From assembly GCF_003595195.1 (NCBI RefSeq), contig NZ_CP032418.1, positions 1,686,501 to 1,750,500 of the forward strand: a stretch of 64,000 nucleotides of DNA, read 5' to 3'. A program made the translations under genes and the position numbers. The stretch is from Paenisporosarcina cavernae. Lineage in GTDB: Bacteria > Bacillota > Bacilli > Bacillales_A > Planococcaceae. The notes below the pieces were generated by a model. The model did no database searches, was not told the origin of the DNA, and saw only the letters and a list, made by a program, of their open reading frames with translations. Shown in pieces: positions 1-9,610 of this stretch (positions are counted from its first letter, which is position 1; each line of letters starts with the position of its first letter).

Positions 1-966
1 TTCAATTGTTTTACCTTCTGGCTCTACACCAAACACATAAACTGCCATGCGAGCAAAACGTTCTGGATCCACTTTCAAGTTATGACGCATCCAATTTGGG
101 AAGACAATTGCAAGTCCTCCTGCATGTGGAATGTCATACACTGCAGAAATAGCGTGCTCAATGTTATGCGAAGCCCAGTCGCCGTTGTAACCCATTTGCA
201 AGAAATTATTTAATGCCATTGTTCCAGCAAACATAATTGTTTCACGATGTTCGTAAGAATGTAAATCACGCAGTAATTTTGGAGCTGTATCAATAACTGT
301 GCGAAGTACCCCTTCAATCATTTCATCTTGAACTGGCGTGTTCGATGCATTGTTGAAGTATTGTTCAAACAAATGAGACATCATATCCACTATGCCATAA
401 ATAGTTTGATCTTGCGGTACAGAAAAAGTATTAGTTGGATCTAAAATAGAGAACTTAGGGAAACTAAATGGTGATCCCCATCCGTATTTTTCTTGTGTTT
501 CTTCATTTGTAATAACCGATCCAGCATTCATTTCAGATCCTGTTGCAGCGATCGTCAAAACAGTACCGATTGGCAATCCGTCTTTTGGAACAGCTTTCCG
601 ACTCACAAAGTCCCAAGCATCACCATCGTATTTAGAAGCAACCGCCATTAATTTAGTTGCATCAATTACAGAGCCTCCACCGACAGCTAAAAGAAAATCG
701 ACATTTTCTTTCTTCGCTAATTCTACTCCACGACGAACAGTAGAGATACGTGGATTTGGTTCAACACCGCTTAACTCCACGACTTCCAAATTAGCCGCTT
801 TTAGTTGATCCATTACTTGATCATACAAACCATTCTTTTTTATACTTCCTCCACCATAGACAACCATTACTTTGTTTCCGTATTGTGGAATTTCTTTTTG
901 TAATTGTTCAATTTGACCTTTTCCGAATATAAGTTTTACCGGATTATAAAATGAAAATGCATTCAT
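1..966 (-). CDS. Iron-containing alcohol (butanol) dehydrogenase, 3' end outside window
   Basis: This is a group III iron-dependent alcohol dehydrogenase, resembling NADH-dependent butanol dehydrogenases such as Bacillus YugJ/YugK. 322 codons are present; the family is about 385 residues, so roughly the last 65 lie beyond base 1. The start MNAFSFYNP follows GAGGAG on the minus strand. Two GGGS nucleotide-binding motifs are visible, at about residues 38-41 and near residue 95. The metal-ligand pattern DxxxH (VDMMSH) and the later His pair ([12 protein letters not shown]) are intact. It would reduce aldehydes with NAD(P)H in the cytoplasm; the physiological substrate cannot be read from sequence. 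It is separated from the roc genes by a terminator and is probably its own unit. Confidence 0.93.
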   Translation of the reverse strand, partial: MNAFSFYNPVKLIFGKGQIEQLQKEIPQYGNKVMVVYGGGSIKKNGLYDQVMDQLKAANLEVVELSGVEPNPRISTVRRGVELAKKENVDFLLAVGGGSVIDATKLMAVASKYDGDAWDFVSRKAVPKDGLPIGTVLTIAATGSEMNAGSVITNEETQEKYGWGSPFSFPKFSILDPTNTFSVPQDQTIYGIVDMMSHLFEQYFNNASNTPVQDEMIEGVLRTVIDTAPKLLRDLHSYEHRETIMFAGTMALNNFLQMGYNGDWASHNIEHAISAVYDIPHAGGLAIVFPNWMRHNLKVDPERFARMAVYVFGVEPEGKTIE

Positions 967-1063
967 GGTATCATCTCCTCGAACTTTATTATGTGGAAAA
1001 TCTCGTTGGAAAGCAAAAATTTCGTACTATCCCTATTCCTTTTTCGGTAATATCTTTGTTTCA

Positions 1064-1098
1064 TAAAAAAAGCCTCGTCTCTTTTGGAGAGACGAGGC
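1064..1098 (-). terminator. Rho-independent terminator after glutamate dehydrogenase
   Basis: A perfect 10-bp stem (1072-1081 with 1089-1098) has a 7-base loop. On the minus strand it is followed by a run of T. It closes the rocG transcript just before the alcohol dehydrogenase gene. Confidence 0.9.
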
Positions 1099-1108
1099 AG
1101 TTTAATGA

Positions 1109-2353
1109 TTATACCCAACCACGGAAACGAGATGCTTCAGCAGTTTTACGAACACCAACCATATAGGCAGCTAAGCGCATGTCGATGTTACGTGTTGTAC
1201 CAACTGTGTATACATTTTCAAATGCATCCACCATTTTTTTGTAAAGCTTTTCATTTACTTCTTCTTCTGTCCAGTAGTACCCTTGGTTGTTTTGTACCCA
1301 TTCGAAATAAGATACAGTAACTCCCCCAGCACTAGCTAAAACGTCAGGAACGAGTAAAATTCCACGTTCTGTCAAAATTTTCGTCGCTTCTGTAGTAGTT
1401 GGACCATTTGCCGCTTCTACCACAATCGATGCACGAATATTATGTGCATTTTCAGAAGTGATTTGGTTTTCAATTGCTGCTGGAACAAGAATATCGCAAT
1501 CTAGTTCAAGCAATTCTTTATTCGAAATCGTATTATCAAACAATGTTGTAACCGTACCGAAACTATCTCGGCGGTCTAGTAAATAATCGATATCTAAACC
1601 GTTAGGATCATGAAGAGCACCATGTGCATCGGAAATACCGATAACTTTCGCGCCAGCATCGCTCATGAATTTTGCTAAGAAACTACCCGCGTTCCCGAAG
1701 CCTTGAATAACAATGCGAGCACCTTTCATATCAATTCCGCGTTTTTTCGCAGCTTCCTCGATACAAATCGTAACACCTTGTGCAGTTGCTCTTTCACGAC
1801 CTTGAGATCCTCCAAGAACAATAGGTTTTCCTGTAATAAACCCTGGAGAGTTAAATTCATCCATACGACTATACTCATCCATCATCCAAGCCATAATTTG
1901 CGAGTTAGTAAATACATCTGGAGCTGGAATATCTTTTGTTGGGCCAACGAATTGACTGATTGCGCGAACATAACCACGACTAAGTCGCTCGATTTCACCC
2001 ATTGACATTTGGCGAGGATCACAGATGATTCCACCTTTACCACCACCATATGGAAGATCGACAATTCCACATTTTAATGTCATCCACATAGATAAAGCTT
2101 TCACTTCATCTTCACTTACCATTGGATGGAAACGAACTCCACCTTTTGTCGGTCCTACAGCATCATTGTGTTGAGCACGGAACCCTGTGAATACTTTCGT
2201 CGCTCCATCATCCATTTTGACTGGAATTCGGACTTCTAGCATACGTAATGGTTCTTTCAATAGTTCGAACATACCTTCGTCATAACCTAGTTTGTGCAGT
2301 GCTTCCTGAATAACATCTTGCGTTGATGTGAACAGGTTTAAATTTTCAGCCAT
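1109..2353 (-). CDS. rocG: Glutamate dehydrogenase, catabolic (RocG/GudB type)
   Basis: A 414-residue NAD-dependent glutamate dehydrogenase that oxidatively deaminates glutamate to 2-oxoglutarate. It is the last step of arginine, ornithine and proline catabolism. Substrate-site lysines are in QHNDAVGPTKGG (about 61-72) and PYGGGKGG (K106). PAPDVFTN (143-150) carries the active-site Asp. The Rossmann motif GFGNAG is at 218-223. The in-frame 9-bp duplication known from cryptic B. subtilis gudB is not seen near EVKALS (83-88), so the enzyme should be active. Together with rocD and rocA upstream it forms a complete ornithine/proline-to-2-oxoglutarate module. RocG versus GudB cannot be separated by sequence alone; the symbol follows the context. 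Confidence 0.93.
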   Translation of the reverse strand: MAENLNLFTSTQDVIQEALHKLGYDEGMFELLKEPLRMLEVRIPVKMDDGATKVFTGFRAQHNDAVGPTKGGVRFHPMVSEDEVKALSMWMTLKCGIVDLPYGGGKGGIICDPRQMSMGEIERLSRGYVRAISQFVGPTKDIPAPDVFTNSQIMAWMMDEYSRMDEFNSPGFITGKPIVLGGSQGRERATAQGVTICIEEAAKKRGIDMKGARIVIQGFGNAGSFLAKFMSDAGAKVIGISDAHGALHDPNGLDIDYLLDRRDSFGTVTTLFDNTISNKELLELDCDILVPAAIENQITSENAHNIRASIVVEAANGPTTTEATKILTERGILLVPDVLASAGGVTVSYFEWVQNNQGYYWTEEEVNEKLYKKMVDAFENVYTVGTTRNIDMRLAAYMVGVRKTAEASRFRGWV

Positions 2354-2436
2354 TGTATTGTTTCGCCTCTTTATTCATATTGATTACATCGGAATCATTG
2401 TAACATAGTTCAAATTGTTTTTTAAATGCAAAAATA

Positions 2437-3630
2437 TTATTTATTGAATACTTTTTCGATTTTTTCAAATGCCCAGTCTAATTCTTCTTTTGTGATGACA
2501 AGTGGAGGAGCAAATCGGATTACAGTATCATGAGTCTCTTTACATAATAAACCGAGTTCTTTTAATTCCTCACAGTAAGGTCGAGCCGCTTCCGTTAACT
2601 CCATACCGATAAACAATCCACGTCCGCGTACTTCTTTTATCGACGGATGAGATAATGTTTTTAACTTTTCTTGGAAATAATTTCCTAGCTCTTCTGAGCG
2701 TTCCGCTAACTTCTCGTCTTTTAATACTTCTAATGAAGCAATTGAAACGGCACATGCCATCGGATTCCCACCAAATGTGGAACCATGTGATCCAGGATTA
2801 AATACTCCAAGAACTTCCCGATCCGCTACAACACAAGAGATTGGGAATACTCCCCCACCAAGTGCTTTTCCGAGAATATACATGTCAGGATTAACATCTT
2901 CCCACTCACTTGCAAACATACGTCCTGTTCGTGCAAGACCTGCTTGGATTTCATCTGCGATGAATAACACGTTTTGTTCTTTACAATAGTCGTAAGCAGC
3001 TTTCATAAATCCTTTTGGAGGAATAATAATTCCTGCTTCCCCTTGAATTGGTTCAAGAATAAACGCTGCAGTGTTTGGAGTAATTGCCGCTTTAAGTGCT
3101 TCTAAATCGCCATATGGAATTATTTTAACACCAGGTAACATTGGTCCGAATCCACGTTTGTATTCAGGATCCGATGACATGGAAACTGCTGTCATGGTAC
3201 GACCATGGAAGTTACCATCACACACTATAATTTCTGCTTGATTGTCCGCTACACCTTTTACATCGTAAGCCCATCTACGTGCAGCTTTAACAGCGGTTTC
3301 GACTGCTTCAGCACCCGTATTCATCGGAAGTGCCATTTCTTTTCCTGAAAGTTCGCAAATCATTTCATACCAAGGACCTAATTGATCGTTATGGAACGCA
3401 CGTGATGTTAACGTCACTCGATCTGCTTGATCTTTTAACGCTTGAATAATCTTTGGGTGTCTATGCCCTTGGTTAACAGCGGAATAAGCTGACAACATAT
3501 CCATAAACTTATTGCCCTCTGGATCTTTTACCCACACACCCTCTGCTTCTGAAATTACGATTGGTAGTGGATGGTAATTATTTGCACCAAATTTTTCTGT
3601 TTGCTCAATTACATGTGTAGAATTCGTCAT
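2437..3630 (-). CDS. rocD: Ornithine aminotransferase
   Basis: A 397-residue class III PLP aminotransferase that converts ornithine and 2-oxoglutarate to glutamate-5-semialdehyde and glutamate. The PLP-phosphate loop is around [10 protein letters not shown] (104-113), the ring-N Asp is D226 in FIADEIQ, and the Schiff-base lysine is K255 in [10 protein letters not shown]. The length matches RocD. An AGGAGG-like site (minus strand of TTCCTCCTT) lies before the ATG. It sits 83 bp before rocG and behind a hairpin after rocA. The three genes are probably co-regulated with partial attenuation between them. An alternative assignment to other class III aminotransferases is unlikely because of the neighbours. 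Confidence 0.95.
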   Translation of the reverse strand: MTNSTHVIEQTEKFGANNYHPLPIVISEAEGVWVKDPEGNKFMDMLSAYSAVNQGHRHPKIIQALKDQADRVTLTSRAFHNDQLGPWYEMICELSGKEMALPMNTGAEAVETAVKAARRWAYDVKGVADNQAEIIVCDGNFHGRTMTAVSMSSDPEYKRGFGPMLPGVKIIPYGDLEALKAAITPNTAAFILEPIQGEAGIIIPPKGFMKAAYDYCKEQNVLFIADEIQAGLARTGRMFASEWEDVNPDMYILGKALGGGVFPISCVVADREVLGVFNPGSHGSTFGGNPMACAVSIASLEVLKDEKLAERSEELGNYFQEKLKTLSHPSIKEVRGRGLFIGMELTEAARPYCEELKELGLLCKETHDTVIRFAPPLVITKEELDWAFEKIEKVFNK

Positions 3631-3660
3631 CTAATTTCCTCCTTCGTCTTTATCTGTAAA

Positions 3661-3692
3661 AAAAGCAGACGCATCAAGTGATGAGCCTGCTT
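3661..3692 (-). terminator. Imperfect hairpin terminator between rocA and rocD
   Basis: AAGCAG...CTCATCA pairs imperfectly with TGATGCGTCTGCTT on the minus strand and is followed by seven T. It would end or attenuate the rocA transcript before rocD. Confidence 0.65.
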
Positions 3693-3703
3693 ATGAATTT
3701 TAC

Positions 3704-5248
3704 TTACAGCATTTCAGATGTTGTTTTAGCTTGCATGTGTAGTTGGATGTAATCTGGTCCACCTGCTTTTGAATCAGTACCTGACATGTTGAATCCACCA
3801 AATGGTTGATAACCAACAATTGCTCCGGTACATCCACGGTTGAAGTATAAGTTACCAACATGGAAGTCCTCACGAGCTTTTTCTTGATTCATACGGTTAT
3901 TTGTAATTACTGCACCAGTTAAACCATATTCCGTGTTGTTTGCAATTTCTAACGCATGATCAAAGTCTTTCGCTTTCGCAAAACCAACTACTGGTCCAAA
4001 GATCTCTTCTTGCATGATTCGTGCTTTTGGATCTAAATCAGCTATTACAGTTGGTTCAATGAAGAATCCTTTTGAATCATCACCATTTCCACCTGCTACT
4101 AGGCGACCTTCGCCTTTCCCAATTTCGATATATTCCATAATTTTCTTGTATGCCGCACCATCAATAACTGGCCCAACAAAATGTTCGTCACTATCTGGTT
4201 TTCCAACCGATAATGCTTTCGTAAGCTCTTCCACACGAGCTAGAACTTGATCGTATACATCTTCCACAACTACTGCACGAGAACATGCAGAACATTTTTG
4301 ACCACTAAAGCCGAATGCAGATTTCACAATCGATTGAGCAGCCAATTCTAAATCCGCTTCTTTATCAACAACGATTGTATCTTTACCGCCCATTTCAGCA
4401 ATCACGCGTTTAATCCAAATTTGTCCTTCACTTAATTTCGACGCACGTTCGAAAATACGTAAACCTACATCACGAGAACCAGTGAAACTGATTAAACGAG
4501 TACGTGGGTGATCTACTAGGAAGTCACCAACTTCTGCTCCAGAACCTGGGATGAAGTTTACAACTCCTGCAGGCATACCTGCTTGTTCTAATACTTCCAC
4601 AAACTTATACGCAACAACTGGAGTAGTAGAAGCTGGTTTAAGTAAAACCGTGTTCCCTGCTACCATTGCTGCAACAGTTGTTCCCGCCATAATAGCAAAT
4701 GGGAAGTTCCAAGGTGAAATGACGACTGCCACACCTAATGGAATGTAATTATATTGGTTATATTCGCCTGGACGGCTTTCAACAGGTTGGCCATTTTTTA
4801 GAGAAAGCATTTGACGACCATAATATTCTAAAAAGTCGATTGCTTCAGCAGCTTCTACATCTGCTTCTACCCAAGTTTTACCTGCTTCTTTAGAAAGCAA
4901 TGCGGAAAATTCAAATTTACGACGACGCATAATTGCCGCAGCTTTGAATAAAACATCTGCACGTACTTCTGGTTTCACTTTTTTCCAAGTGTTAAACGTT
5001 TTATCTGCTACATCCATTGCTTTTGCTGCTAATTCTTTCGTCGCTTTTGAAGTAGATCCAACCACTTCTGATTTATTTGCTGGGTTGTACGAGACAATCT
5101 TGTCTTCTGTCGTAATACGTTCTCCACCAATAACTAATGGATATTCTTCCCCTAAATACGATTCAACGACTTTGTAGCCTTCTTGAATGGCTTTTTTGTT
5201 TTCTTCTTTCGAGAAATCAGTAAATGCTTCATGTTTGTAAGGGATCAT
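3704..5248 (-). CDS. rocA: 1-pyrroline-5-carboxylate dehydrogenase
   Basis: A 514-residue aldehyde dehydrogenase of the RocA/PruA family. It oxidises glutamate-5-semialdehyde (P5C) to glutamate with NAD+. Catalytic E285 lies in AEMGGKD and the nucleophile C319 in [17 protein letters not shown] (178-184) and FTGSRDVG (255-262) are the usual NAD-binding segments. The length equals the B. subtilis enzyme (about 515). The start follows a clear AGGAGG. It is the first gene downstream of the regulator-divergent intergenic region, which contains a sigma-A-like promoter. No proline dehydrogenase gene is in the window, so the context favours arginine/ornithine use. Confidence 0.96.
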   Translation of the reverse strand: MIPYKHEAFTDFSKEENKKAIQEGYKVVESYLGEEYPLVIGGERITTEDKIVSYNPANKSEVVGSTSKATKELAAKAMDVADKTFNTWKKVKPEVRADVLFKAAAIMRRRKFEFSALLSKEAGKTWVEADVEAAEAIDFLEYYGRQMLSLKNGQPVESRPGEYNQYNYIPLGVAVVISPWNFPFAIMAGTTVAAMVAGNTVLLKPASTTPVVAYKFVEVLEQAGMPAGVVNFIPGSGAEVGDFLVDHPRTRLISFTGSRDVGLRIFERASKLSEGQIWIKRVIAEMGGKDTIVVDKEADLELAAQSIVKSAFGFSGQKCSACSRAVVVEDVYDQVLARVEELTKALSVGKPDSDEHFVGPVIDGAAYKKIMEYIEIGKGEGRLVAGGNGDDSKGFFIEPTVIADLDPKARIMQEEIFGPVVGFAKAKDFDHALEIANNTEYGLTGAVITNNRMNQEKAREDFHVGNLYFNRGCTGAIVGYQPFGGFNMSGTDSKAGGPDYIQLHMQAKTTSEML

Positions 5249-5276
5249 GAGAATCCTCCTAAGTTAATTTAGATTA

Positions 5277-5295
5277 GCGCAAAAAAAATTTGCAC
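5277..5295. promoter_or_regulatory. Short inverted repeat upstream of rocA, possible operator
   Basis: GCGCAAA and TTTGCAC form a 7-bp inverted repeat with one mismatch around an A-rich centre. It lies between the rocA promoter and the rocA start, near the expected transcription start. It could bind the divergent RocR-like protein or another repressor; this is inference. Confidence 0.3.
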
Positions 5296-5317
5296 TTATG
5301 GTTTGTTTATACTTATA

Positions 5318-5346
5318 ATAATGCAAAATAATCTTTCATTTTTCAA
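5318..5346 (-). promoter_or_regulatory. Sigma-A-like promoter for rocA
   Basis: On the minus strand TTGAAA (5341-5346) and CATTAT (5318-5323) are separated by 17 bases, close to the sigma-A consensus. I looked for a sigma-54 -24/-12 element (GG and GC about 10 bases apart) in the same region and did not see one, although B. subtilis roc operons use sigma-54. Confidence 0.55.
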
Positions 5347-5395
5347 GTAAAATCATCTCAAATTTGCAATATTCCTAAAAGGCAGGTGAAGATCA

Positions 5396-6697
5396 GTGGA
5401 TGAAAACTCATTGTTAGCATTTTACCAATTTGCCCAAAATCATATGACTGTAGGGATTCATGCAGTTGATGTCCAAGGCAAAACGATCATTTATAATGAC
5501 CATATGCGTAAAATGGAAGGCATTGAAATCACCGAATTTCAAGATCATTCTTTAATAGATATCTTTCAGTTTGGCCAACAATCAAGTACATTACTCGAAG
5601 TCCTTGCTACCCAACAACCGATTGTAACCGTGAAACAAACCTATTGGAATCGACACGGACAAGAAATTACGACGATTAATGATACCTACCCGGTGCATGT
5701 TGATGGAAAGTTAATTGGAGCAATTGAACTTGCCCATGACGTCACCACCCTCGAACAATTTGTGTATCAACCATTAAAACGATACGGAGAACCTATCACG
5801 TTTTCGATTATTACTGCTATTTCCGAATCCATGATCTCGGTAAAGGAAATGGCGAAGAAGGCAGCTCATGCAAAACTGTCTGTTTTACTTTTAGGCGAAT
5901 CCGGTACGGGAAAAGATTTGATTGCAGAGGCAATTCATCATGAATGGTCTCCGGGTGCATCTAATTTTTATACACTCTATTGTCACAATGCGGACGCAAA
6001 CATGCTAGATCAGTTACACGCAGAAATGATTGAACGAGAACCCTCTACTATATTCTGTGAACGTATCGATTTATTATCATTGCACCATCAACAAAAGCTA
6101 CTAGAAGTTGTGCAAGATCCTCGTTTAAAACAGCACTTCTTTTTAGCTAGCACCGGAAAGGATCCAGTCGAATTAATTACTTCCGGGGAATTATGGAAAG
6201 AGCTGTATTACTTTTTTGCTTCCATGCTTATTACAGTTCCGCCGTTACGAGATCGTAAAGAAGATATTGTTCCTTTTGTCGAAGATTATTTCATGCGTCA
6301 TTCCATTCGCTTCGGGACAGTTATAAAAGGACTTTCTAAAGATGTCACGACACTGTTTCACAAGTATGATTGGCCGGGAAACTTGAAAGAACTAGAATTT
6401 CTCTTAGATGAAATTGCTTCATTTGTCACGGACGAAGAATGGGTTACCTATGATTTACTTCCCCTACATTTCAAAAGGAAATTGGACGACTCAGTAGCAA
6501 CGTATAAACAAATGGCGACAAAATATACAGTTGAATCCGATGCGATTGTTCCTCTGGAAGTTTATTTAAAAGCGGCTGAATCGGAATATGTCGTAAAAGT
6601 GATGGAGAAGTTTAACGGTAACGTAACGAAAGCTGCAGCAGCATTAGGAATGAGTCGGCAAAATTTACAATATCGATTGCGTAAAATCCGAAACTAA
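5396..6697 (+). CDS. rocR: RocR-like regulator with degenerate AAA+ domain
   Basis: A 433-residue member of the sigma-54 activator superfamily, transcribed divergently from rocA. It starts with GTG. A PAS-like domain covers about 1-115, a AAA+ domain about 140-345, and a Fis-type helix-turn-helix about 401-431 (NVTKAAAALGMSRQNLQYRL). Walker A is intact (GESGTGKD, 167-174). The GAFTGA loop that contacts sigma-54 is missing. The Walker B segment reads IFCERID instead of LFLDEIG, and the LYYRLN segment that carries a finger arginine reads LYYFFA. WPGNLKEL (326-333) remains. It is shorter than B. subtilis RocR (about 460). I infer a DNA-binding regulator that does not work through sigma-54. It probably controls the roc genes in response to ornithine or arginine. 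Confidence 0.85.
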   Translation: MDENSLLAFYQFAQNHMTVGIHAVDVQGKTIIYNDHMRKMEGIEITEFQDHSLIDIFQFGQQSSTLLEVLATQQPIVTVKQTYWNRHGQEITTINDTYPVHVDGKLIGAIELAHDVTTLEQFVYQPLKRYGEPITFSIITAISESMISVKEMAKKAAHAKLSVLLLGESGTGKDLIAEAIHHEWSPGASNFYTLYCHNADANMLDQLHAEMIEREPSTIFCERIDLLSLHHQQKLLEVVQDPRLKQHFFLASTGKDPVELITSGELWKELYYFFASMLITVPPLRDRKEDIVPFVEDYFMRHSIRFGTVIKGLSKDVTTLFHKYDWPGNLKELEFLLDEIASFVTDEEWVTYDLLPLHFKRKLDDSVATYKQMATKYTVESDAIVPLEVYLKAAESEYVVKVMEKFNGNVTKAAAALGMSRQNLQYRLRKIRN

Positions 6698-6736
6698 AAA
6701 AAGTGTTCTCCACATCTAAGTAGAGAACACTTTTTC
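6696..6736. terminator. Bidirectional terminator
   Basis: A perfect 10-bp stem (6701-6710 with 6723-6732) is flanked by A-run and T-run, so it serves both the converging rocR-like and S1-protein genes. Confidence 0.92.
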
Positions 6737-7111
6737 TTATTGTCCAGATTGTTTAATCCAATCGGATAATTTATCTTTTAAGGAATTAAACCCTTCCGCG
6801 TCGCTTTCATTCACACGCGCTTGAAGAGATTTTTTGGGACGCTCTTCTTTCCGAAGAAGGGGAGGCTTTTCCTGCAATGCGCGAATGGACAGACTAATTT
6901 TTCCAGCAGAATCATCTACTTCTAGAACTTTCACTTCTACTTCTTGACCAATTGAGAGGAAATCACTTACTTCTTTTACAAAACCATACGTAATTTCAGA
7001 AATATGCACAAGTCCTTGTGTTTCATCGTCTAGTGCCACGAAAGCACCATAGGGTTGAATGCCTGTTACTTTTCCTGTAACAACATCTCCTACTTCATAA
7101 TTTTTTGTCAT
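6737..7111 (-). CDS. yugI: S1-domain RNA-binding protein, general stress protein 13 family
   Basis: A 124-residue protein with one S1/OB-fold domain at about residues 5-75 (GDVVTGKVTGIQPYGAFVAL, then GLVHISEI). A charged linker and the conserved tail FNSLKDKLSDWIKQS follow. It matches Bacillus YugI/GSP13 in length and in that tail. The family binds RNA and has been found with ribosomes; its exact role is unclear. It is monocistronic, between a bidirectional terminator and a 90-bp gap. Confidence 0.9.
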   Translation of the reverse strand: MTKNYEVGDVVTGKVTGIQPYGAFVALDDETQGLVHISEITYGFVKEVSDFLSIGQEVEVKVLEVDDSAGKISLSIRALQEKPPLLRKEERPKKSLQARVNESDAEGFNSLKDKLSDWIKQSGQ

Positions 7112-7202
7112 TTTTTTACGCTCCTAATCTACGTGTATCTTGAGTTCTACCTTTTGGCCATCTAAAAGTATACCATAAATTAGGAAAGATTGCGCTTCAT
7201 AG

Positions 7203-8951
7203 CTATTGAGTCGGCATAAAGGATGCTCTCCAGCCATTCTTTGTCATGAAAACGCGGAACCCTATTTCTGACTGCTCGTTCGTCGGATTCGCGAGTGTCA
7301 TGATTACCGTTCCTCCGGGATACAAAGAGTTTTCTAAAGCATCCGATTGAAACGTAAAGGAGGTATACAACTTTCGCCAAGATGAATCTTTTTGATGGTC
7401 GAAAGCCAAAAACTCTTCCCTCGGTATCACTTCAAATTTTTGATCATCTTTCACAAATAATTCGTATTGTGTCTCCATATCCCCTAACTCTTGAGAGTAA
7501 TAGTATAAGCCCACTAAATCGATAGCCGAAATATCGCGTAAAGCGGCAGGATCGTGCGTACCAGCAAATTTCTTATACAAACTATGAATTCGTTGGAAAT
7601 ATTCTACATTTAGTTGAACAGGCTCCTCTCTATTAGAGGCAGACTCGTCATACACTTCCTCTTTAAATCCGTAATAATTTATTTCCATAAACATTTTGTC
7701 TAAATAGGAGTAGTTGAATTGCGTCCAAGTATTTGAGTTTCTCCATCCGCTTACTTCGAATTCATTGACGATAGGTTCGATTAAATAAGAGGAAATAGAA
7801 TGTTGTTGTGGTTGTTGGATATCTTTAAACAGCAATTGATACTCCTCTTTTACTACCCCATTTCTATCAAACAAAGAACTAGGATTAGATGTTTTCACTA
7901 ACGCATACAAAATATTTTTATAATTACTTGAAACTTCTCTATATAATGAGTTATCCGTGTTTTTACCACCTTCATCTAGGACGAGCTCATCAAAAACTTT
8001 TAATAAAGGTGGATATTCTTCCAGCTTTTTCGCGAGATCTCCTCCGTATAAATAAGGCTGCTCATCAAGATAGGTCACATATCCTTGTGTTACTGGATGT
8101 ACCAAATCATCTGGAAAAAAAGAATGCCATGTCGCTGTAAAATTTTCACCACGTTGTATGGGAAGAATCGTTATGCCTTCATCTTTCATAGCAAGGGTCA
8201 GTTTTTCAATGTTTTCAGGAAATGATGGAATCAATTTATCAAACGTAGGTTTACTCCACCCTTCTTTTGGTTGTAGTTCTTTAAATATTGCGTGATTCTC
8301 TGCAATTGCTTGATTATACACCCTCATTAAATCATTAATTTTTTGTTGAAGTTCTAGTAAGAAGTTTAGACTTTCCTCTTCACTTCCATGTAAAACGGAT
8401 TTATCTGCGTGTAAAACCATTTCAGATGGGGAACGTAAAGAAGCTAATAAATTGTCGAACTGATTATTTACTTCTTCATGTGACATTTGATGTTCTAGAA
8501 TTTTTTTTGATTTCCAAAAGTATTCAAATGTAGCATCTGCTTCTTGTATATAGGAAAGAGAGTCAAATTGATCCGTTGACAACCCTAATTTTTCACGTGA
8601 TCGTTCTCTATTACGTTCGTATATCTTAATCATATCCTCAATCTTTTCCTCACTTACAACCGAAGCGTTTTCCGGCTGCTTGAGTGGTTCATTATGTTGT
8701 AAATACGGGATAGCTAGTATTCCGATAATGAATAAGCTAGCGACACTAGCACTAAGAACCCCAAATCGCTGCCAAAAAGAGCGATCTGATGTTTTGGAGA
8801 CTTTCGCTCGACTTTGTTGATGTTTTTCAGCTCTAATTTCTCTTATGACATCGTCTGCTTGAAAAGTAGATGGAACCCGCTCGTAGGATTTTTTTAGAAA
8901 TTCAAGCCGCTGTTCGAGTTGTTTATCGTCCAATTTGTTCACCTCTTTCAT
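7203..8951 (-). CDS. Membrane-anchored protein paired with ECF sigma factor, probable anti-sigma factor
   Basis: A 582-residue protein with an N-terminal cytoplasmic segment (about 1-58), one transmembrane helix (about 64-83, FGVLSASVASLFIIGILAIP) and a roughly 500-residue outer part rich in charged and aromatic residues. The gene overlaps the end of the ECF sigma gene by 29 bp, which implies translational coupling. That arrangement and topology are typical of anti-sigma factors, but the outer domain is far larger than usual. I do not recognise it as a named family. No zinc-binding HxxxCxxC (ZAS) motif is visible in the cytoplasmic part. The outer domain may sense an envelope signal; this is inference. 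Confidence 0.7.
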   Translation of the reverse strand: MKEVNKLDDKQLEQRLEFLKKSYERVPSTFQADDVIREIRAEKHQQSRAKVSKTSDRSFWQRFGVLSASVASLFIIGILAIPYLQHNEPLKQPENASVVSEEKIEDMIKIYERNRERSREKLGLSTDQFDSLSYIQEADATFEYFWKSKKILEHQMSHEEVNNQFDNLLASLRSPSEMVLHADKSVLHGSEEESLNFLLELQQKINDLMRVYNQAIAENHAIFKELQPKEGWSKPTFDKLIPSFPENIEKLTLAMKDEGITILPIQRGENFTATWHSFFPDDLVHPVTQGYVTYLDEQPYLYGGDLAKKLEEYPPLLKVFDELVLDEGGKNTDNSLYREVSSNYKNILYALVKTSNPSSLFDRNGVVKEEYQLLFKDIQQPQQHSISSYLIEPIVNEFEVSGWRNSNTWTQFNYSYLDKMFMEINYYGFKEEVYDESASNREEPVQLNVEYFQRIHSLYKKFAGTHDPAALRDISAIDLVGLYYYSQELGDMETQYELFVKDDQKFEVIPREEFLAFDHQKDSSWRKLYTSFTFQSDALENSLYPGGTVIMTLANPTNEQSEIGFRVFMTKNGWRASFMPTQ

Positions 8952-9480
8952 TTACCAAAGCAATTTTTAACTGCTCTTTTGCCCGAAGAATACGTGTTTT
9001 CACAGTGGATAAGGGGATATTCATTACTTCTCCAATCTGCTCATATGACAACTCTTGAAAATAAAAGAAAATAATCGGGTATCGATATTTTTCGTCTAAC
9101 GAAAGGATAGCGTCATGAAGTTGTTGGTCTTCTTCAAACAGTAAAATTTTCTTTTCTGTCGAAACCAGCAAAGGTTCGTCGTTCATTTGTTCCTTCCACT
9201 TATGTTCTTTACTTTTCTCTTTGGACTCTTTTCTGTAATAATCTCGTACAGCATTTAATGTGATTTTATATAACCATGTGGTAAATCGATCATGTTGAAA
9301 TTGATATAAAAATCGATACAATTTTATAAATACTTCCTGTGTCACATCGCTCACATCGTTTTGATGCACCCCACATTGGTATGCAAATTTCTCAATCGTT
9401 CGATGGTAAAGTTGCATTAACTCTACATATGCTTTTTCATCTCCCGACTGTGCTAATCGGATTAGCTCTGTTTCCCCCAT
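8923..9480 (-). CDS. ECF-type RNA polymerase sigma factor
   Basis: A sigma-70 family member of about 185 residues with region 2 (AYVELMQLYHRTIEKFAYQ...DVTQEVFIKLYRFL...TWLYKITLN) and region 4 (LSYEQIGEVMNIPLSTVKTRILRAKEQLK). Regions 1 and 3 are absent, as expected for ECF factors. I prefer ATG at 9480, since AAGG lies 7 bases upstream; a TTG two codons earlier is possible. A TGAAAC/CGTT-type promoter sits upstream, suggesting autoregulation. The overlapping downstream gene is the likely anti-sigma factor. Confidence 0.92.
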   Translation of the reverse strand: MGETELIRLAQSGDEKAYVELMQLYHRTIEKFAYQCGVHQNDVSDVTQEVFIKLYRFLYQFQHDRFTTWLYKITLNAVRDYYRKESKEKSKEHKWKEQMNDEPLLVSTEKKILLFEEDQQLHDAILSLDEKYRYPIIFFYFQELSYEQIGEVMNIPLSTVKTRILRAKEQLKIALVNERGEQIGR

Positions 9481-9512
9481 TCTCAACCTTCACCCTTTCT
9501 ATACGAACATGT

Positions 9513-9539
9513 AACGCACTTTTTTTCTCAATTGTTTCA
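9513..9539 (-). promoter_or_regulatory. ECF-type autoregulatory promoter
   Basis: On the minus strand TGAAAC (9534-9539) and CGTT (9513-9516) are separated by 17 bases. The -35 matches the ECF (SigW/SigX-like) consensus and the -10 resembles CGTA/CGTC. It stands about 30 bases upstream of the sigma gene start. Confidence 0.55.
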
Positions 9540-9610
9540 AAATTCCATATGCTTTTCAATCTAACTCGTGTAGAATGAAAAAAATCTATAGAAGAAGGAA
9601 GGTATAATCG

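Noticed and set aside
5249-5395. Sigma-54 (-24/-12) promoter for rocA
   Set aside because: No GG-N10-GC arrangement found in either orientation; a sigma-A-type promoter fits better.
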